DNA of 64,000 nt from Pseudomonadota bacterium (lineage in GTDB: Bacteria > Pseudomonadota > Gammaproteobacteria > Burkholderiales > Chitinibacteraceae), in NCBI GenBank assembly GCA_026399755.1, contig JAPLQI010000045.1, positions 36,795 to 100,794 on the forward strand, written 5' to 3'. How positions within the stretch are numbered: the stretch's first letter is position 1; every line of letters starts with the position of its first letter. The translations under genes and the position numbers were made by a program. A model generated the notes under the pieces. The model had not been told where the DNA came from, did not search any database, and worked only from the letters and a program-made list of their open reading frames with translations. Shown in pieces: positions 17,814-26,276 of this stretch.

Positions 17814-19046
17814 ATGACTAGGGATAGCAAAAACCTCATCGTCGGGCTAGACATAGGCACCTCCAAAGTGGTGGCCGTGGTTGCCGAGATTAAGGAAGAC
17901 GGCGCACTCAATGTAGTTGGCCTTGGCTCAGCTGCGTCGCGTGGTTTGAAACGTGGCGTGGTTGTCGACATTGAAAAAACCGTTGCAGCCATCCAATCAG
18001 CATTAGGTGAAGCTGAGCTGATGGCCGATTGCAAAATTCGCGAAGTCATTACCGGCATAGCGGGTAGCCATATCAAGAGTATTAACTCTGATGGCATGGT
18101 GGCGATCAAGGATAAGGAAGTCACCTCAGCTGATGTAGATCGCGTGATTGAAACCGCCAGCGCGGTCAATATCCCCACCGATCATCAAGTGCTGCATATC
18201 TTGGCGCAGGAATACATGATCGATGGTCAAGAAGGCGTGAAAGAGCCTTTAGGTATGTCGGGTGTGCGCTTGCATGTCAACGTGCATATCGTCAGCGGGG
18301 CCGTCAGTGCGGTGCAAAATATTACTAAGTGTGTACGTCGCTGCGGCTTAGAAATCGAAGAAGTGGTATTGCAACCACTGGCTTCAGCTTATTCAGTTCT
18401 TACCGAAGACGAAAAAGATCTTGGCGTTTGCCTCGTTGATATTGGCGGCGGCACCACCGATCTAGCGATCTTTATTGGCGGCGCAATCCGCCATACCGCG
18501 GTGATTCCGATTGCTGGCGACCAAGTCACCAACGATATTGCCATGGCACTGCGGACCCCAACATCCGAAGCCGAGACGATCAAATTGCAATATGGCGTAG
18601 CACTGCGCCATATGAGCGATCCAGCGCAAATGATAGAAGTGCCCGGCGTGGGTGAGCGCGGCGCGCGGCAAATGAGCCGTCATACCTTGGCCGAAGTGAT
18701 TGAGCCACGAATTGAAGAGCTGTACGCCTTAGTTCAACAAGAGCTTCGTCGCTCTGGTTTTGAAGGCCGCCTATCCAGCGGCATCGTCATTACCGGTGGT
18801 GCAGCAATGATGCCTGGCATGGTTGAGCTAGGCGAAGAGATATTCCATATGCCACTGCGGATGGGCACGCCAAAGTATGTAGGCGGCCTTGCTGAAGTGG
18901 TAAAAAACCCACGGTACTCCACCGCAGTGGGTTTGCTATTGATCGCACGTGAACAGCTACTCAAGAACCCCGTCCATCGGGGCAAAGAAGGCTCCATGGG
19001 GGATGTTTTTGGTCGTATGAAATCTTGGTTTCAGAACACATTCTGA
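17814..19046 (+). CDS. ftsA: Cell division protein FtsA
   Basis: 410-aa actin-like ATPase that anchors FtsZ to the membrane. ATPase motifs include VGLDIGTSKVVAVVAE near residues 10-25 and DIGGGTTDLAIF near 205-216. An SHS2 insertion lies between. The C-terminal amphipathic helix (VFGRMKSWFQNTF) is the membrane-targeting sequence. ATG at 17814 with AAGGTTG upstream is preferred over an in-frame TTG at 17796. It is followed by ftsZ after 99 bases. Confidence 0.97.
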   Translation: MTRDSKNLIVGLDIGTSKVVAVVAEIKEDGALNVVGLGSAASRGLKRGVVVDIEKTVAAIQSALGEAELMADCKIREVITGIAGSHIKSINSDGMVAIKDKEVTSADVDRVIETASAVNIPTDHQVLHILAQEYMIDGQEGVKEPLGMSGVRLHVNVHIVSGAVSAVQNITKCVRRCGLEIEEVVLQPLASAYSVLTEDEKDLGVCLVDIGGGTTDLAIFIGGAIRHTAVIPIAGDQVTNDIAMALRTPTSEAETIKLQYGVALRHMSDPAQMIEVPGVGERGARQMSRHTLAEVIEPRIEELYALVQQELRRSGFEGRLSSGIVITGGAAMMPGMVELGEEIFHMPLRMGTPKYVGGLAEVVKNPRYSTAVGLLLIAREQLLKNPVHRGKEGSMGDVFGRMKSWFQNTF

Positions 19047-19145
19047 TCTTTCGGGTAAGTATCAGCCGCTTGTTTCAAAAACGAATTAATTTTTGTGGTT
19101 GATTCGTAATAAGTGGCTTAAATCGGGCAATGCAAGGAGAGCAAC

Positions 19146-20324
19146 ATGGCTTTAACTTTCGAAGTGCAAGAAGTTGCACATCACGTCAATATTAAAGTGA
19201 TTGGTGTAGGCGGCGCAGGCTGCAATGCCATCAATAATATGATCGAGCACGCATTGAGTGGGGTGCAATTTATTGCCGCCAACACCGATGCACAGGTGCT
19301 TAAATTATCCCAAGCCACCGATGTTGTGCAGTTAGGCACCACCGGTTTTGGCGCAGGTTGCGATCCTGAAGTTGCTCGCGAAGCGGCTGAAGCCGATCGT
19401 GAACGCATTGGTGAGCTGATCAACGGTGCAAACCTGTTGTTTATCACAGCCGGTATGGGCGGTGGTACAGGTACAGGCGCGTCCCCTGTGATCGCACAGA
19501 TTGCCCGTGAAAAAGGCATCTTCACCGTAGGCGTGGTTACCAAGCCCGGCCTTGATGAAGGCTCGCGTCAAAAAGTGGCACAAGCTGGGATCGACGAGCT
19601 GGCTCGCCATGTGGATTCGCTGATTATTGTTTCCAACCAGAAGCTAGAAGAAGTGCTGGGCGAAGACGTAACAGTGGATGAAGCCTTCCGCGCTGCTGAC
19701 GATGTACTGCGTAATGCCGTGGCATCAATCGTAGAAATCATCCAGTACCCAGGCTTGATTAACGTTGACTTTGCTGACGTTAAAACAGTGATGCAAGAAA
19801 AGGGTATGGCAATGATGGGCTCGGCTTTCGCTGCTGGCGAAAACCGCTCTATCCGCGCCACTGAAGAAGCAATCAGCTGCCCATTGCTAGACAACATTAA
19901 CTTCAAGGGTGCGCGTGGCGTGTTGCTGAATATCAGCGCCAGCCGTGCCAGCCTGAAGAAAAGCGAAATCACCCGCGCACGTGAAATTATCCAATCGCAT
20001 GTCAGCGACGACGCCATGGTTAAACACGGTGTGGTTTATGACGAAAGCTTGGGTGAGCAGATCCGCGTCACCATTATCGCCACCGGCATGGGCAACACCA
20101 CCAAGCCACAGCTATCCGTCGTGCAAACTCCACAGCTTAAAACCGGAACCGATCATCATTCTGCTGGCGAGCCAAACTGGAGCGAATACGATCTACCACC
20201 GGGCTTCCGCCCAAGTGCTCGCAGCACACGCGGTGCAGGTGGTGATGTCGCTACGGCAACACGCGGTGCTACATCGAATGTAGATATGGATATCCCTGCA
20301 TTCTTGCGCCGTCAGGCAGATTAA
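19146..20324 (+). CDS. ftsZ: Cell division protein FtsZ
   Basis: 392-aa tubulin-like GTPase that forms the division ring. The GTP-binding GGGTGTGASPVIA motif is near residues 104-116, and GGAGCNAINNM is near the N-terminus. A variable linker (about 325-375) leads to the conserved C-terminal peptide MDIPAFLRRQAD that binds FtsA and ZipA. The ribosome site AAGGAGAG precedes ATG by 6 bases. A stem-loop follows the gene. Confidence 0.98.
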   Translation: MALTFEVQEVAHHVNIKVIGVGGAGCNAINNMIEHALSGVQFIAANTDAQVLKLSQATDVVQLGTTGFGAGCDPEVAREAAEADRERIGELINGANLLFITAGMGGGTGTGASPVIAQIAREKGIFTVGVVTKPGLDEGSRQKVAQAGIDELARHVDSLIIVSNQKLEEVLGEDVTVDEAFRAADDVLRNAVASIVEIIQYPGLINVDFADVKTVMQEKGMAMMGSAFAAGENRSIRATEEAISCPLLDNINFKGARGVLLNISASRASLKKSEITRAREIIQSHVSDDAMVKHGVVYDESLGEQIRVTIIATGMGNTTKPQLSVVQTPQLKTGTDHHSAGEPNWSEYDLPPGFRPSARSTRGAGGDVATATRGATSNVDMDIPAFLRRQAD

Positions 20325-20339
20325 GCATGAGTCGCATCC

Positions 20340-20376
20340 TGTAAGGTGAGCACAGCAGCATCGTGCCCACCTTACA
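20340..20376 (+). other. Stem-loop after ftsZ
   Basis: A 9-bp stem (TGTAAGGTG / CACCTTACA), extended by GCAC/GTGC with a bulge, lies 16 bases after the ftsZ stop. There is no T run. It may attenuate or stabilise the transcript between ftsZ and lpxC. Confidence 0.5.
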
Positions 20377-20553
20377 AGCTCGATTGCAAATAGACGGAGA
20401 TAAAGGCATAGCCTCAGCAAGACTATCACAGCCAGCACCACGTATTTCAACCCGCTCGCGGGGACAAACAAACCATCAAAAACAAAGAAAAGCGTTTTGT
20501 TTCTGATAGGCCGGTACTGGTAAGATTGAGGTCTGTTGATTAACGAGACCAGC

Positions 20554-21468
20554 ATGTTCCAACAACGCACTCTAAAAACGACTATCCGCGCCGTTGGCGT
20601 GGGCCTGCACTCTGGCGAGCGCGTTACCCTCGTCTTAAAACCGGCCCCGATTAATAGCGGGATCGTCTTTCAACGCGTCGATTTGCCCGAGTCGACGCCA
20701 TTTAGAGTGACGCCAGCGCTTGTCAACGACACGCGGCTCTCCTCCACGCTCGTCAAAGACGGCGTACGTGTCGGCACGATTGAGCACATCATGTCAGCAT
20801 TCGCGGGGCTAGGCATCGACAACGTTATCGTTGAAGTCGACGCCCCAGAAATGCCTATCATGGATGGATCTGCTGCTCCTTTTATTTATCTTCTGCAATC
20901 AGCAGGCATAGTGGATCAGCATGCGGCCAAGCAATTTGTCCGCGTGCTCAAACCCATAGAAGTGATTGAGGGTGATAAGTGGGTCAAGCTACTCCCACAT
21001 GAAGGCTATAAGGTGGCGCTGACCATCGACTTTGCCCACCCAGCATTCAAAAAATCCGCCCAAACCATCAAGCTTGATTTTGCTAACACCAATTACGTCA
21101 GCGAAATCGCCCGCGCCCGCACCTTTGGCTTTATCCATGAAGTGGAATACCTGCGCATGAACGGCTTAGCCCGTGGCGGCAGTATGGATAATGCTATTGT
21201 GATTGACGAATACCGCATTCTGAATGAAGGCGGCTTACGCTTTGAAGACGAATTCGTGCGCCACAAAGTGCTCGATCTGATCGGCGATTTATACATCCTT
21301 GGCCGCCCGCTGATTGCCGCTTTCGAAGGCTATAAATCAGGCCACGCCATGAATAACAAGCTCCTGCGCGCCCTGCTCGACGACGAATCGTCTTATGAGA
21401 TTGTCAGCTTTGAAAATCGAGAAAACGTACCCGGCTCATTCCACGATTTACCGGCCTTAGGAATCTAA
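20554..21468 (+). CDS. lpxC: UDP-3-O-acyl-N-acetylglucosamine deacetylase LpxC
   Basis: 304-aa zinc deacetylase for the committed step of lipid A synthesis; the family is about 305 aa. Motifs include [10 protein letters not shown] near residue 17, [16 protein letters not shown] with the zinc histidine near 78, and [14 protein letters not shown] with further zinc ligands near 237. The start at 20554 ([11 protein letters not shown]) matches LpxC N-termini; six extra upstream codons are open but unlikely. It follows ftsZ as in many proteobacteria. The stop shares a base with the next ATG. Confidence 0.97.
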   Translation: MFQQRTLKTTIRAVGVGLHSGERVTLVLKPAPINSGIVFQRVDLPESTPFRVTPALVNDTRLSSTLVKDGVRVGTIEHIMSAFAGLGIDNVIVEVDAPEMPIMDGSAAPFIYLLQSAGIVDQHAAKQFVRVLKPIEVIEGDKWVKLLPHEGYKVALTIDFAHPAFKKSAQTIKLDFANTNYVSEIARARTFGFIHEVEYLRMNGLARGGSMDNAIVIDEYRILNEGGLRFEDEFVRHKVLDLIGDLYILGRPLIAAFEGYKSGHAMNNKLLRALLDDESSYEIVSFENRENVPGSFHDLPALGI

Positions 21469-21653
21469 TGTTTATCGTCTTGCGCCTGCTATTTGTCATC
21501 GCCGTCCTAGGCATCGCCTACTGCGCATTCAAATACCAGCGCAGCCAAGACCCAAGCTGGCTACGCCTGATTAAATGGATTCTTTATTCAACGCTAGGTT
21601 TACTGGTGATCTTTTTTGTGGGGTTAGTGATAGAGCGATTAGGGGGGAGTTAG
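21468..21653 (+). CDS. Small two-helix membrane protein (hypothetical)
   Basis: 61-aa frame whose ATG overlaps the lpxC stop by one base, so it is probably co-translated with lpxC. Two hydrophobic segments (VLRLLFVIAVLGIAYCAF and ILYSTLGLLVIFFVGLVI) flank a short polar stretch with Arg, Asp and Lys. I do not recognise the family. The position suggests an envelope role, but that is inference. Confidence 0.65.
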   Translation: MFIVLRLLFVIAVLGIAYCAFKYQRSQDPSWLRLIKWILYSTLGLLVIFFVGLVIERLGGS

Positions 21654-21709
21654 TACTGTGCTCCGGTAACAGGCATCAAGCTAGGCCAACGACGTGTATT
21701 GCATCTTTT

Positions 21710-21779
21710 GTAGGGCGGGTGAAACCCGCCAGACTTTGGCGCAAAATACTAGGAAAACGGCGGGTTTCACCCGCCCTAC
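21710..21779. repeat. BIME: paired inverted REP elements
   Basis: Perfect 21-bp inverted arms, each GTAG plus the hairpin GGCGGGT-GAA-ACCCGCC, are separated by 28 bases. This is the best-preserved type of the family in this window. The rest of the 283-bp stretch 21654-21936 shows no gene. Confidence 0.85.
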
Positions 21780-21936
21780 GATGATTCGATGTTTGTAATA
21801 TGTGTGGCCAAGATATGATAAATCCCTAACTTGATGCGTATAAGGCTAAAACTTTACCAGCCCAACATTTGTCTTCACGAACATTCCTTGAGCAACATTT
21901 CCAAGCACCCGTACTAAATTATTTCACCGCCTAACA

Positions 21937-22462
21937 TCACTCCTCCAAAGCCCTCAGCAGCTCTGCCATTCTGGCGTCTAATTCTTTAAGTTGAGCCGTA
22001 TCAATCGCAGCCAAGATCCTGTGCTCGTTCGCGACATGCGCTCCTGTGCTCGTTCGCGACATGCGCAGTTACGGCTAGCTCGATCAAAGCGAAACCCACA
22101 TCACTGAGCTTCACCAACATGCTGCGGGCGTCGCTGCTGCTGGGCAGCCGTTCTATCCAGCCATTTGCCTCTAAACCCTTCAGCCTGTGCGTCATCGTGC
22201 CGGAGGTAATCATCAGCGATGAGAATAGCGCGGTTGGCGCAAGGCAATAGGGCGCGCCAGATCTTCTGAGTGTAGCCAGCACATCAAACTCCCAGCTTGT
22301 CATTCCAAATTCTGCAAACGTGGAGTCCATCTTGCGCTGCAGCAGGGTGGCACAGCGCCTAATACGCCCAATCGGCCCCATCGGGCTGACATCCAGATCT
22401 GGGCGCTCTTTGTGCCATTGCCCAAGGATGATATCTACCGCATCGGCCTGTTGCGTGCTCAT
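21937..22462 (-). pseudogene. MarR-family regulator, frameshifted by a 25-bp tandem duplication
   Basis: The winged-helix regulator begins with ATG at 22462 (GGAG 8 bases upstream) and reads through the MarR fold (SWEFDVLATLRRSG, TSGTMTHRLKGLEANGWIERL, SSDARSMLVKLSDVG). A 25-base unit is repeated in tandem at 22017-22041 and 22042-22066. It shifts the frame, so the present ORF ends at 22001 after a short odd tail. Removing one unit restores an open frame to 21937, with a helical C-terminus (LKELDARMAELLRALEE), 166 aa in all, a normal MarR length. It is divergent from the EamA exporter with a palindromic operator between. The truncated form (22001-22462) loses much of the C-terminal dimerisation helix. 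Confidence 0.85.
22017..22066. repeat. 25-bp perfect tandem duplication in marR
   Basis: Two identical 25-base units in direct tandem (each TCCTGTGCTCGTTCGCGACA plus five more bases) lie in the 3' part of the MarR gene. As 25 is not a multiple of three, the copy number decides the reading frame. Slippage could switch it on or off. Confidence 0.95.
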
Positions 22463-22477
22463 ATACAACTCCATATG

Positions 22478-22535
22478 TCTTCAACTCAAGATTAATTGTC
22501 TTGAGTTGAAGATATATGTTATCTTTAATTCAAGA
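22478..22535. promoter_or_regulatory. MarR-type operator with three half-sites
   Basis: TCTTCAACTCAAGA (22478-22491) and TCTTGAGTTGAAGA (22499-22512) form a perfect 14-bp inverted repeat with a 7-base spacer. A third half-site, TCTTTAATTCAAGA (22522-22535), repeats the first with two changes. The array spans the divergent marR/eamA control region and is the likely site for the MarR protein. Confidence 0.75.
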
Positions 22536-22677
22536 CATATTGCTAAGCCTGCAGTTTGCCAGATTTCAGCAAAGGCAGCTTGGGCAAAAGCTTTACCTGC
22601 CCAACAGTCACATGCCGCAATCCAATATATTAGGCCGCGAGCAGCCCTCCCCACCTCACTCTATTGAAGGTATCTCA

Positions 22678-23583
22678 ATGAGCAGCTCTGCTAAAACTTG
22701 GATGGATAGCCTAAGCACCGCCCTCGCTCCGGCGATTTGGGGCTCGACTTATATCGTCACCACCCAGCTACTTCCACCTGATCGCCCTTTTACCGCCGCA
22801 TTAATACGCACCCTGCCTGCGGGTTTGCTCTTAATTCTGTTTAGCCGTGTGCTTCCCCCCAAAGCCATGTGGGGCCGCTTGCTCATCCTATCCGCACTTA
22901 ATATTGGTGCTTTTCAAGCCCTGCTTTTTATTGCTGCATACCGGCTACCTGGAGGGCTAGCTGCTGTGGTGGGTGCAACGCAGCCCTTAATGATCATGGG
23001 CTTGGTATGGATACTAGAGCGCCGCCAAGCTGCACGCCTTGCTCTTTGGGCCAGCCTATTTGGTATTCTGGGCATGGCTGCGCTGCTCTTAGCGCCGGGT
23101 GCAAAATGGGATTCAATCGGCATGGCTGCGGCCTTATCGGGGGCTATTTGCATGGCACTGGGCACTTATCTGGCAAGGCAGTGGAAATCTCAAATTCCTT
23201 TGCTGGCCTTTACCGGTTGGCAGCTCTTATTAGGCGGCTTGCTCTTGCTACCTGTGGCCTTGATATTTGATGCGCCTTTGCCTGTGCTCAATACCACGCA
23301 AATCCTTGGCTACGCCTATCTGTCTATTGTTGGAGCGCTGATTGCTTATGTGCTTTGGTTTCGCGGCATTGCGCGCCTCTCCCCTGTTGCCGCTTCGTCT
23401 TTAGGCTTACTCAGCCCCATCACCGCTGTGGCGCTAGGTTGGATTTTGCTCGGCCAAAACATGACGCCATTATCCATGGCGGGTTTTATCACTGTACTGG
23501 CCAGCGTTCTGGCCGTGCAATGGAGCGCCCTTCGCCCGCCAATGACGCTTTCCCCATTTCCCACAAAGAAGAGCCCAGCATGA
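22678..23583 (+). CDS. EamA/DMT-family exporter
   Basis: 301-aa integral membrane transporter with about ten helices in two EamA repeats (first repeat APAIWGSTYIVTTQLL, second around AFTGWQLLLGG). DMT exporters of this kind move amino acids, metabolites or drugs; the substrate cannot be told. The start at 22678 (MSSSAKTW) has GAAGG 7 bases upstream; the frame is open further upstream into the operator, which is not coding. Its stop overlaps the ATG of the nitroreductase frame, so the two form an operon controlled by the divergent MarR. Confidence 0.9.
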   Translation: MSSSAKTWMDSLSTALAPAIWGSTYIVTTQLLPPDRPFTAALIRTLPAGLLLILFSRVLPPKAMWGRLLILSALNIGAFQALLFIAAYRLPGGLAAVVGATQPLMIMGLVWILERRQAARLALWASLFGILGMAALLLAPGAKWDSIGMAAALSGAICMALGTYLARQWKSQIPLLAFTGWQLLLGGLLLLPVALIFDAPLPVLNTTQILGYAYLSIVGALIAYVLWFRGIARLSPVAASSLGLLSPITAVALGWILLGQNMTPLSMAGFITVLASVLAVQWSALRPPMTLSPFPTKKSPA

Positions 23584-24198
23584 ATCACTCACTCCATACC
23601 CTGATCGAACAACGCAGCTCCACCAGCCACTACGATGCCAGCAAGCTATTGGCCGACAGCCAAATTACCGAGCTAATGCGTTTAGCCACCCTAGCACCAT
23701 CGGCTTATCATTTCCAAAACTGGAAGCTAATCGCCGTGCGCTCAAGTGCAGCCAAAGCACGCTTAAAAGACATTGCCTTGGGCCAAGCGCAGGTAGAAGA
23801 CGCGGCGGTTACTTTTATTATTTGCGGCAGCTTAATGCCACATCAGCAATTAGCCACAGCGCTGCGCCCATCACTAGAAGCAGGCGCTTTGCCGCAAGAG
23901 ATTGCCGATAGCTGGGTCAGCTCAGCCAATGCATCGTATGCAGAAAACCTACAGTTGCAGCGAGATGAAGCCATACGCTCGGCATCCTTAGCCGCCATGA
24001 CGCTGATTCTTGCGGCCGAAGGCATGGGTTTTATCCACAGGAACCATAGGCGGCTTCGATACGCCAGCCCTTGTTGAAGCATTTGCGCTTAAAGCCGATG
24101 AAATACCCGTAATTTTGGTAACTGCAGGCTATGCAGCAACAGAAAAAAGACCTCAGAAACCACGCCGGCCACTGCATGAGGTGGTTGAGCTGGTATAA
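23580..24198 (+). pseudogene. Nitroreductase-family protein, broken by a one-base frameshift
   Basis: The frame starts at 23580, overlapping the EamA stop, and reads as an FMN nitroreductase (IEQRSSTSHYDASKLL, LAPSAYHFQNWKLIAV). At the T run 24029-24032 the frame shifts: the open frame ends at 24077, while the expected C-terminal part (STGTIGGFDTPALVEAF to HEVVELV) continues one base out of register to 24198. Removing one T restores a 205-aa protein of normal length. This is either a real inactivating mutation or a base-calling error in the T run. Confidence 0.85.
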
Positions 24199-24242
24199 AA
24201 TCTCAAGGCCAGCTTAGGCAGCAACTAAGTTGGCCAGCGCAA

Positions 24243-25007
24243 TTAACTAAAATATGTCCTCGGAGTTTTGCCAGTGCGGGTTTTAAAAAATGCAATAAAC
24301 GCACTATCACTGGCAAAACCCAAGGCGCTGGCCGTCTCTGATAATTTCTCCTTTTCTGCCAGCATTTCTACGGCACGTAATAAGCGCCATTGCTGCCGCC
24401 ACTCTTGATAACTCATACCTGTTTCACGTTGAAATATACGGCTCACGGTTTTTTCACTGGCTCCGATCTGCTGCGCAAACAGATTGAGCGGCAAAGGCAA
24501 TTGCTCTAAGTTTTCCCACAAACAAGACACTCGCCGGTCCAGCGGAAAAACCAGCAATAAAGGCTCTTGCCTAGCCTGATTCATCTCTTCAATACATACA
24601 GAGAGCAAATTGGCATAACGCACCTGCTGCCAATCGGTATCAAAATCCGCCATAGCCAGCCGCTCCAGTACGGCTCTTAATAGGGCATTAACCTCGATCA
24701 CCTGAATCTCCCTTGGCAATGCAGGGAACTGGCCTAGATCAAAATAAAGTGAGCGGTAATCCACCACCTGCCGCATTTCTGCTCGGTGCTTTATCCCCGG
24801 CGGAATCCACGCCGCCCTTGATGAGGGCAATAAACAAAGTAAGCCATCCAAAGAGATGCGAATACACCCCTTCCTAGCAAACAGTAATTGCCCCATTTTA
24901 TGCTGGTGCAGGCCCGAATCATGATTGCCCAGCAAAGAAGCAATCCCCACCATGGCCGCCCCAAGCTCGTCAGGGTTAAAAGCGTCGTTCACGGCTAAAT
25001 AAGCCAT
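24243..25007 (-). CDS. AraC-family transcriptional regulator
   Basis: 254 aa. The N-terminal half looks like an AraC-type cupin (KMGQLLFARKGCIRI, PGIKHRAEM). The C-terminal half carries the two helix-turn-helix motifs (LNLFAQQIGASEKTVSRIF, MSYQEWRQQWRLLRAVEMLA, ASALGFASDSAFIAFFKTRTG). It is divergent from the MFS exporter at 25107 with 99 bases between, so it very likely controls that gene. The ligand is unknown. Confidence 0.92.
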   Translation of the reverse strand: MAYLAVNDAFNPDELGAAMVGIASLLGNHDSGLHQHKMGQLLFARKGCIRISLDGLLCLLPSSRAAWIPPGIKHRAEMRQVVDYRSLYFDLGQFPALPREIQVIEVNALLRAVLERLAMADFDTDWQQVRYANLLSVCIEEMNQARQEPLLLVFPLDRRVSCLWENLEQLPLPLNLFAQQIGASEKTVSRIFQRETGMSYQEWRQQWRLLRAVEMLAEKEKLSETASALGFASDSAFIAFFKTRTGKTPRTYFS

Positions 25008-25106
25008 ATTTGTCCGATTCTATATATTTATTGTTCTTATCATTGTAATGCGTCATTTGAATTTTTTATAAAATTCGCAGCAAGTTTAAGAACAAGGAAG
25101 AAAAAA

Positions 25107-26237
25107 ATGTCTCGCACATTTAGTTTAATACTCGCCACCCTGCTGATGATGTTTCCGCAAATTGCAGAAACCATCTACAGCCCGGCGCTATCAGATATTG
25201 GCCACCATTTTGCAGTGAGCCCGGAGCTTGCTGCGCAGACACTCTCACTCTATTTTTTAGCATTTGCTGTAGGTGTGGTTGTTTGGGGAAGGATGTGTGA
25301 CATCTATGGCAGACGCCCAACCATGATGACTGGCCTGCTCATTTATGCTGTGGCCTCTTTGATCGCGCTTTGCGTAAGCAACTTTAGTTATGTTTTATTA
25401 GCGAGGATGCTCTCTGCCTTTGGCGCGGCAGTTGGTTCTGTGGTCACACAGACCATGCTCAGGGATCTTTTTAAAGGTAAGCAACTTACCCATGTGTTTT
25501 CATTAATGGGTATTGCACTAGCAATCAGCCCTGCCATTGGGATGTATAGCGGCTCCCTACTCAGCAACCATTTTGGATACAAAGGCGTATTTACGGGCTT
25601 ATTTGCTTTAGCACTCGTATTGCTTATCTGGGCTTTTCTAGCTTTACCAGAGACAAAGCAGGCAAAAGAAATTGCAGCGGCTCCGCTGTTAGCAACAGCA
25701 AAGATCATGCTTAAAGATCTGCAAATTTGGCAAGTTGCATTCTTGGTTGCCTCATTCAATATCTGCCTGTTTGCTTATTACAGCTTAGCGCCATTTATGT
25801 TTGAGCAACTTGGCCTCAGCACCCGTTTATTCGGTTATACAGGGCTGATTTTGACCTTGGGTGCAGGTGCAGGCTCGCTCTTAAATAAACAACTACTCCA
25901 GCGTGGAGCCCGCTCACCTAAGCTGGTACTGCAGGCATCTGTGCTGACTATCACAGGCGGCATCGGGGTATTGCTATTACAACACAGCGCCCTCTTTGTC
26001 TTGCCTATGCTCTTGGTCGTTACCGGTTTTGGAATCGCTATTCCAAACATTCTTAGCTCAGCGCTACATGCCTATCAAGACCGAATCGGCACAGCAGGAG
26101 CACTCCTAGGGTTGCTGTATTACATGCTGATTGGCAGTGGTTTAATGCTGGCAGGATGGGGCCAGAGCTTGGGTGGAGTGATTTTGATCTGTGGATCACT
26201 TGCTACGTTGATATCTATACAAAGGAGTTCAACTTAG
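25107..26237 (+). CDS. MFS exporter, Bcr/CflA-like
   Basis: 376-aa major-facilitator protein with about 12 helices. The loop 2-3 motif is seen as GRMCDIYGRRPTMM near residues 53-66. The N-terminal YSPALSDIGHHFAVSPELAAQT pattern is typical of the Bcr/CflA drug-resistance subfamily. The ribosome site AAGGAAG precedes ATG. It is divergent from an AraC regulator. Likely role: export of a toxic compound or metabolite; substrate not known. Confidence 0.92.
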   Translation: MSRTFSLILATLLMMFPQIAETIYSPALSDIGHHFAVSPELAAQTLSLYFLAFAVGVVVWGRMCDIYGRRPTMMTGLLIYAVASLIALCVSNFSYVLLARMLSAFGAAVGSVVTQTMLRDLFKGKQLTHVFSLMGIALAISPAIGMYSGSLLSNHFGYKGVFTGLFALALVLLIWAFLALPETKQAKEIAAAPLLATAKIMLKDLQIWQVAFLVASFNICLFAYYSLAPFMFEQLGLSTRLFGYTGLILTLGAGAGSLLNKQLLQRGARSPKLVLQASVLTITGGIGVLLLQHSALFVLPMLLVVTGFGIAIPNILSSALHAYQDRIGTAGALLGLLYYMLIGSGLMLAGWGQSLGGVILICGSLATLISIQRSST

Positions 26238-26276
26238 ATTTTCTTGACGGGCAGCAGGGGCAACCTTGCTGCCCTC

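Noticed and set aside
21575..21784. ORF running through the REP pair
   Set aside because: The protein is mostly the translated repeat and recurs wherever a REP pair occurs.
24031..24039. Perfect DnaA box TTATCCACA inside the nitroreductase gene
   Set aside because: Isolated, within coding sequence, with no cluster of boxes or AT-rich unwinding region.
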